Shown here in pieces: positions 59,025 to 64,000 of a DNA stretch of 64,000 nucleotides (positions are counted from its first letter, which is position 1; each line of letters starts with the position of its first letter). A program made the position numbers and the translations under genes. A model generated the notes under the pieces. The model worked only from the letters and a program-made list of their open reading frames with translations. It searched no databases and was not told the origin of the DNA. The stretch is from Prolixibacteraceae bacterium (GTDB lineage Bacteria; Bacteroidota; Bacteroidia; Bacteroidales; Prolixibacteraceae), in NCBI GenBank assembly GCA_003457135.1, contig DMSQ01000040.1:35148-99147 (forward strand), read 5' to 3'.

Positions 59025-61534
59025 AACGAAAAATAGTAATCTTCTCCGGAATTGTAGTCTTGATTGTTGGAATTCTGGGCATTCTTCCATTTTTATACAA
59101 AGACAAACTGCTTGTCAAAGTAAAAACCACCTTAAACAGCCAGATCAATGCAAAAATTGATTTTTCGGATTTTAAATTGTCGGTGTTTTCGCAGTTTCCA
59201 AAAGTTGAAATGGAATTATTGAACCTGAGTATAGTTGGCGTAAATGAGTTTGACCAGGATACCATTTTCTCGGCAGGTTCGATTTCGACTACTATTTCGT
59301 TGATGGAACTGATCCGAAATAAAGGGCTGGAACTGAAAAGCCTCAGGGTAGAAAACCCTGAAATTCAGATGATAGTCAATAAAAAGGGAGTTGCGAACTG
59401 GGATATTGTTAAAACTTCTGAACCAGCCCCGGCAACTCAATCAGCAACCGTTACTGAGGATGTCTTTAAGATTAAACTGAACGACATTCAGGTAAATAAC
59501 CTGAACCTGTTGTACAATGATCAGGAAATGCCCATGAAAGTGTGGGTGAAAAATATGAACCTGAGTTCAACCGGAGAAGTAGCCGGAATGCTCACCACTT
59601 TTGACATGAAAGGCGAAGCTGCAGAATTTATTTTTGAATATGACTCTGTTCAGTTCATTTCGAAAACCAGGCTGAAAGCTGAAACTTTGCTGAAAGTGGA
59701 TTACGAAAAAATGAACTTTGCTTTCGATCGCTGTAAATTATGGATCAACAACCTCCCTTTGGAAATCAATGGTTCATTTGCCATGCCGAACGACAGCATG
59801 TTTTTCGATTTGGCTTTCAGGAGTGAAAAAAGTGATTTTGCCACGATATTGGCTTTGGTACCTGCCGATTATCAGAAATATCTCGAAAAGGCAAAAATCG
59901 GTGGGGCTGCCGAATTTAAAGGTTCGGTAAAAGGATTGTATTTCAACGAAATTTATCCGGCAATTGACATACTATTGGCAGTAACGAATGCCAGTTTCAA
60001 ATATCAGGATCTGCCTGAAAGTGTTCAGGATATACAGGTTTCAGCACAAATTACCAAACCTGAAGGCAACCTGAATTTGCTGAAAGTGAATGTCGAAAAG
60101 GCTCACGCTTCGATTAAAAATAATCCGGTTGATGCCCGGCTGTTGTTGAGCGAATTAATGACCGATCCGAACATCAACGCTTCATTTTCCGGCACCATTG
60201 ACTTTGGTTCGCTTAAACAGGCTATTCCGGTTGACAGCCTTGATATTACAGGAATACTGAAAGCGAAAATGAATTTAGCCGGACGAATGTCGTCAATTGA
60301 AAAGCAAGAGTATGAAAAGTTTCAGTCGAGCGGGGAAGCGACCATTCATAATTTCAGGATCGAAAGCGCGAATCTGACTAAACCCATTGAAATCAGCCAG
60401 GGAGAGGTGAAAGCGAATACCAAACAGATAAAAATCGAAAAGTTTGATGCGAAAATCGGGCAGAGTGATTTTTCGCTTCGTGGCGACGTGAGCAATTACC
60501 TGGCGTATATTTTCAAAGATGGTGTTATGAAGGGTAGTCTCGACCTGAAATCAGCTTTTATGAATTTCTCGGAGTTGTCGAATATTCAGAGACCGTCAAA
60601 GAAAACCGTTGAACAACAACCTACTGCCCAAAGCGCACCGGTTGCACCATCCGATTCGGTTGTTGCCTTTCAGGTTCCTGATAAGCTTGATTTAAGTTTC
60701 CAATCTTCGATTCAACGGGCAGTTTACGATAAAATGCCAATCAGCAATATCAATGGACTGATCAGTATAAAAGATCAGCGTTTGGATTTGACAAACCTTT
60801 CGATGGAATTGCTGCAAGGGAAAATGGCGATGAATGGGTCATATACCAGTACTAAGGAAAATAAGCCGCTCTTCGATTTTAAGCTGAACATGGAGAATTT
60901 TGATTTGCCAACGGCCTATCAATCGCTAAGTACTTTCAGACATTATTTACCAATTGCAGCCAGAAGTCAGGGAAAAATTTCTATCCAGTTTGGCCTTTCA
61001 GGAGTAATGAACGAAAAAATGAGTTTGGTGCCAGCCAGTTTAAACGGATTGGGCGTTTTTAATACTCAAAACCTGATGATTGTTGATTCTCCGGTTTTTG
61101 ATCAGATTCGTGGAATCATCAAAAAGGAAAAGTTGAAAAATGTCAAGATTGACGATTTTACTGCCAAATTTCAGTTCGAGAATGGCCGGTTGAAACTGAA
61201 TCCGTTCAAAACCACCATTGCCGATCAGCAAACCACCATTTATGGAAATTTGTCCGCTTCACGCGAGATAAACCTGAACATGGATTTTGTATTGAATCGG
61301 GAGGATTTGGGGGCAGACCTCAACAAGGGTCTTGGGATTTTGCCCGGTTCTCAGAATATCAAAATGGTGGAAGCATCTGTGGTCCTCAAAGGTTCGTTGA
61401 CCAAACCCGAAGTTTCGCTCGATTTAAGCAAAGCCCGCGCCCAAATTGAACGGGAAGTTAAAAAAGCCTCGGTTGAAGAAATTAAGGGTTCGGTTAAAAA
61501 GATTGGCGACGAACTGAAAAAGTTGTTTAAATAG
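59021..61534 (+). CDS. AsmA-like outer-membrane biogenesis protein
   Basis: An 837-residue protein with one N-terminal membrane span (residues 7-27) and a very long periplasmic beta-rich body. The N-terminal AsmA-type segment (LSVFSQFPKVEMELLNLSIVG) and the C-terminal AsmA-like part (about 640-800) fit the bacterial AsmA/TamB-like group, which move lipids between membranes. Coupled to cinA by ATGA. Function in this species inferred from family. Confidence 0.8.
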   Translation: MKRKIVIFSGIVVLIVGILGILPFLYKDKLLVKVKTTLNSQINAKIDFSDFKLSVFSQFPKVEMELLNLSIVGVNEFDQDTIFSAGSISTTISLMELIRNKGLELKSLRVENPEIQMIVNKKGVANWDIVKTSEPAPATQSATVTEDVFKIKLNDIQVNNLNLLYNDQEMPMKVWVKNMNLSSTGEVAGMLTTFDMKGEAAEFIFEYDSVQFISKTRLKAETLLKVDYEKMNFAFDRCKLWINNLPLEINGSFAMPNDSMFFDLAFRSEKSDFATILALVPADYQKYLEKAKIGGAAEFKGSVKGLYFNEIYPAIDILLAVTNASFKYQDLPESVQDIQVSAQITKPEGNLNLLKVNVEKAHASIKNNPVDARLLLSELMTDPNINASFSGTIDFGSLKQAIPVDSLDITGILKAKMNLAGRMSSIEKQEYEKFQSSGEATIHNFRIESANLTKPIEISQGEVKANTKQIKIEKFDAKIGQSDFSLRGDVSNYLAYIFKDGVMKGSLDLKSAFMNFSELSNIQRPSKKTVEQQPTAQSAPVAPSDSVVAFQVPDKLDLSFQSSIQRAVYDKMPISNINGLISIKDQRLDLTNLSMELLQGKMAMNGSYTSTKENKPLFDFKLNMENFDLPTAYQSLSTFRHYLPIAARSQGKISIQFGLSGVMNEKMSLVPASLNGLGVFNTQNLMIVDSPVFDQIRGIIKKEKLKNVKIDDFTAKFQFENGRLKLNPFKTTIADQQTTIYGNLSASREINLNMDFVLNREDLGADLNKGLGILPGSQNIKMVEASVVLKGSLTKPEVSLDLSKARAQIEREVKKASVEEIKGSVKKIGDELKKLFK

Positions 61535-61544
61535 AAGCCTGTTT

Positions 61545-62735
61545 TTAAGCCCCCTCTTGTGGAGGGGGTTTGGGGGAGGCTATCAATGGTAAAATACTCC
61601 ACATTGCTGCAATAAAATAGACAATTCCGGTGACCATCAATGCGGTTTGTAAGCTGAAGGTATCGGTTAGATAACCCAATACCGGGCCAATGGCAGCGAA
61701 AATGATTCGGATTTCAAAGTTCCTTACAGATAAAATAGTCGCCCTGACTTTGGAGTCGGTATATTGGTTGATTTGTTCTTTCAGAACTGGAGTTGCAATT
61801 CCCCGAACCATGTAGAATCCAAACAAAATAGCAATACCGGCGAGGCTTATTTCCACTGATGTAAGTATAAACCCGAGTGAAATGAAAATCACGATAAAAA
61901 GCAATGTATTACGTCGTCCAAGCGATCGTTCAATCCGGTACGAATACATAGAGAAAACTCCTGCTGAAAGGTTGAGCAGTGTCCAGAGAATTCCAAATAC
62001 GGAAACAGGCACTCCGGCTTTCTGAAAATAAGGCTGAACAAACCATGCGTAGGTTAAGGTGGCCGCTCCGGTAAACGACGAAATCATGATGGCGCTTCGC
62101 ATTTCCGGTTTCTGATAGGTCAGCTTAACAATGGACAGAATCTCCTTCATTTTCAGATGCGTTCTTTCCAAAGCATGTTTGGGCTCCTTCAGAAAATAGG
62201 CCGCCGGAATACCGATGGCAGCCACAAAAATCTGAAAATAGAAGGGTGTACGTAAGCTAATGGTGGCCAGCAAACCACCTGCAACTCCTGCAAGCGCTTC
62301 TGCAAAATTGCCTGCCGAAGTAATTCTTCCTTCATGTTTGATGTAATCATCTTCACGGTTTGCAGCTTTGAGCGAATCGTACAGCATGGCCGAGTCAGCG
62401 CCTGAAATAAAACTGAACCCCACACCTAAAATGATTTCGGCAATTACAAAACTGGTAAAATCACTCGAAATACTGTAAATCATGATTCCGATCGTACCCA
62501 TTATTGCCCCAAAAAGGAGCGTTCGCCGGCATCCCCAGACATCGGCCAGATAACCTGATGGCAGCTCAGTAGCTACCATTGCAATGGAATAGATTGATTT
62601 CAAAATAAAAATTTGCGACATGCTCAAACCGTTCTCCTGGTAAAACAGAACAACGACTGGCATCACCAGGTTAAACCATTTGGCAACCTTAATTAAATAT
62701 AACTGAAGCGTATTCTTTGGAAAGTTTCTCAACAC
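61545..62735 (-). CDS. MFS transporter
   Basis: A 396-residue major facilitator with about 12 hydrophobic segments, the loop 2-3 signature GYLADVWGCRRTLLFG near residue 62, and no extra domain. The substrate cannot be told; similarity in overall form is to sugar or drug exporters. The C-terminal PKPPPQEGA comes from an interspersed repeat that has replaced or extended the original end. Convergent with the AsmA-like gene. Confidence 0.8.
   Translation of the reverse strand: MLRNFPKNTLQLYLIKVAKWFNLVMPVVVLFYQENGLSMSQIFILKSIYSIAMVATELPSGYLADVWGCRRTLLFGAIMGTIGIMIYSISSDFTSFVIAEIILGVGFSFISGADSAMLYDSLKAANREDDYIKHEGRITSAGNFAEALAGVAGGLLATISLRTPFYFQIFVAAIGIPAAYFLKEPKHALERTHLKMKEILSIVKLTYQKPEMRSAIMISSFTGAATLTYAWFVQPYFQKAGVPVSVFGILWTLLNLSAGVFSMYSYRIERSLGRRNTLLFIVIFISLGFILTSVEISLAGIAILFGFYMVRGIATPVLKEQINQYTDSKVRATILSVRNFEIRIIFAAIGPVLGYLTDTFSLQTALMVTGIVYFIAAMWSILPLIASPKPPPQEGA
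61548..61582. repeat. Family A repeat at convergent gene ends, encoding a protein tail
   Basis: AGCCCCCTC and GAGGGGGTTTGGGGGAGGCT-type arms. On the minus strand it is read in frame as the MFS transporter's last residues, PKPPPQEGA. Confidence 0.6.
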
Positions 62736-62807
62736 AGATATTTTAATTCATTACAAAAAGTCGCTTAGATTGATAAAATATGAATAAAAAAGATCAAAAA
62801 AACTTCA

Positions 62808-62833
62808 TTGTGATGATTCGGTTGCTACTTTTG
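62808..62833 (+). promoter_or_regulatory. Probable host promoter of asnA
   Basis: TTG (62808-62810), 15 bp, then TACTTTTG (62826-62833), a TAnnTTTG match, 56 bp before the start of asnA. Confidence 0.5.
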
Positions 62834-62888
62834 TGCAAAAAAATGGATATTTTGATAAAATTGAATTTCTAACAAAAAAACAGCATCA

Positions 62889-63923
62889 ATGAAACTATTT
62901 ATCCCCCAAAATTATCAATCTTTATTAGATGTCAATCAGACTGAAAAAGCGATTAAGCTTATAAAAGACAGTTTTCAGCAAGACCTTGCATCTGAATTGC
63001 GCCTTCGCCGTGTTACCGCGCCTTTATTTGTGATGAAAGGTACAGGAATTAACGATGATTTGAATGGCATTGAACGTCCGGTGTCTTTTCCGGTCAAAGA
63101 ATTAAGTGACAACATCGCCGAAGTGGTTCATTCGCTGGCCAAATGGAAACGAATGACCCTGGCTGACCTGAAAATTGAATGGGGCTACGGGCTTTATACC
63201 GATATGAATGCCATTCGTCCTGACGAAGAGCTTACCAATATTCATTCGCTTTACTGCGATCAATGGGATTGGGAACGAGTAATTTCAAAAGAAGAACGAA
63301 CTCTAGATTTTTTAAAGAAAATTGTCCGGAAAATATATTCGGCCCTGTTGCGGACTGAGTTTATTGTTACTGAAAACTATCCGCAGATTATGCCTCTTCT
63401 TCCTGAAGACATTACTTTCATTCATGCAGAAGAACTGGAAGAACTTTATCCCTCATTATCAGTTAAAGAACGCGAACACGAAGCCGCCAAAATGTATGGA
63501 GCCGTATTTATTATTGGTATTGGCGGCGTACTTCCGGGAGGCGAAAAACACGACGGCCGCGCTCCCGATTACGACGACTGGACAACCCCGACTTTAGGGA
63601 ACCGCAAAGGATTGAATGGCGATATTTTGGTCTGGAACCCAGTAATGGAAACTTCGCTCGAATTGTCGTCAATGGGAATCCGTGTAGATAAGGATGCTCT
63701 TTTAAAACAACTGGCAATTACTGGCAATGAAGAACGAAAAAATCTGTATTGGCACAAAAGGCTGCTAAACGACGAAATGCCTTTGTCGGTTGGCGGTGGT
63801 ATCGGTCAATCGCGTTTATGTATGTATTTCTTAAGAAAAGCTCATATTGGTGAAATTCAATCGAGCATCTGGCCTGAAGAAATGAAAGCCATTTGCAAAG
63901 AAAATAGGATTGAGTTGATATAA
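62889..63923 (+). CDS. asnA: Aspartate-ammonia ligase (asparagine synthetase A)
   Basis: A 344-residue class II aminoacyl-tRNA-synthetase-like ligase that makes asparagine from aspartate, ammonia and ATP. Visible: KAIKLIKDSFQQDLASEL and RRVTAPLFV near the N-terminus, EWGYGLYTDMNAIRPDEE with substrate-binding residues (about 98-115), and the ATP-binding motif 3 VGGGIGQSRLCM (near residue 299). The length is about the 330 typical of AsnA. Confidence 0.95.
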   Translation: MKLFIPQNYQSLLDVNQTEKAIKLIKDSFQQDLASELRLRRVTAPLFVMKGTGINDDLNGIERPVSFPVKELSDNIAEVVHSLAKWKRMTLADLKIEWGYGLYTDMNAIRPDEELTNIHSLYCDQWDWERVISKEERTLDFLKKIVRKIYSALLRTEFIVTENYPQIMPLLPEDITFIHAEELEELYPSLSVKEREHEAAKMYGAVFIIGIGGVLPGGEKHDGRAPDYDDWTTPTLGNRKGLNGDILVWNPVMETSLELSSMGIRVDKDALLKQLAITGNEERKNLYWHKRLLNDEMPLSVGGGIGQSRLCMYFLRKAHIGEIQSSIWPEEMKAICKENRIELI

Positions 63924-63953
63924 TTTCCTATATTTGCAGCCGCTAAAAAGGAT

Positions 63954-64000
63954 GTCTCGGTAGCTCAGCTGGATAGAGCAACGGCCTTCTAAGCCGTAGG
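63954..64000 (+). tRNA. tRNA-Arg (anticodon TCT), truncated by window end
   Basis: The 5' half of a tRNA: acceptor GTCTCGG, D arm TAGCTCAG...GAGC, and anticodon stem CGGC with loop CTTCTAA giving TCT (reads AGA). A TATATTTG box (63929-63936) lies upstream. The 3' half is outside the window. Confidence 0.9.

Overview
The window is a piece of a Bacteroidota chromosome, most likely a marine or sediment Bacteroidales/Marinilabiliales-type organism (the order is only a guess). The supporting signs are the host promoter form TTG-N21-TAnnTTTG ahead of tRNA-His, the near absence of Shine-Dalgarno sequences, and Bacteroidota-type families such as the DUF4468 exported protein and the paired L,D-transpeptidases. 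About 50.8 kb is the right-hand part of a tailed-phage prophage. The last 13 kb is host chromosome.

Prophage (1 to about 50,786). The left end lies outside the window. The right end is marked by a tyrosine integrase (49440-50588, minus) next to the 3' end of tRNA-His (50712-50786, minus), the probable attachment site. Left to right: a C5 DNA methyltransferase with a repeat-rich recognition region; a capsid module (S49 protease fused to scaffold, major capsid, tail-tube-like protein); a Stealth-like sugar-phosphotransferase homologue; the terminase genes; a 5.5-kb accessory zone of small genes (J-domain protein, SSB-like protein, SymE-like protein, N6-methylase-like protein) separated by long structured leaders; a virion-glycosylation cassette (double glycosyltransferase and an RmlD-type reductase); portal and connector genes; a diversity-generating retroelement (DGR); an AT-rich cargo island; tape measure, baseplate and fibre genes including a leucine-rich-repeat protein; and a lysis module (holin, M15 endolysin, spanin-like proteins). 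The portal lies about 9 kb downstream of the terminase, separated by accessory and glycosylation genes.

The DGR (26.2-29.9 kb) is unambiguous. A 115-bp template repeat (28657-28771) matches the 3' end of the target gene (28309-28423). By hand alignment 19 of 26 template adenines differ and no other base differs. A reverse transcriptase with the DGR form of motif 4 follows. The target is probably a receptor-binding virion protein.

Three regulatory signals recur across the prophage and look undescribed. (1) Ten intergenic copies of GTCCTTT, exactly 20 bp, then a TAnnTTyG-like box lie ahead of late operons, a likely phage late promoter. (2) Four copies of a leader end in a small hairpin with invariant loop AGGGCA and covarying stem, 8-9 nt before a start codon. 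(3) Arrays of a degenerate heptamer (GnAAnnn) sit between genes, often touching start codons; one is read in frame as the linker of the double glycosyltransferase.

Host region (50.8-64 kb). It holds an ECF sigma factor, a small lipoprotein, two L,D-transpeptidases with a membrane-anchored neighbour, MobA, a Ste24-type M48 protease, CinA, an AsmA-like protein, an MFS transporter, asparagine synthetase AsnA, and a tRNA-Arg cut by the window end.
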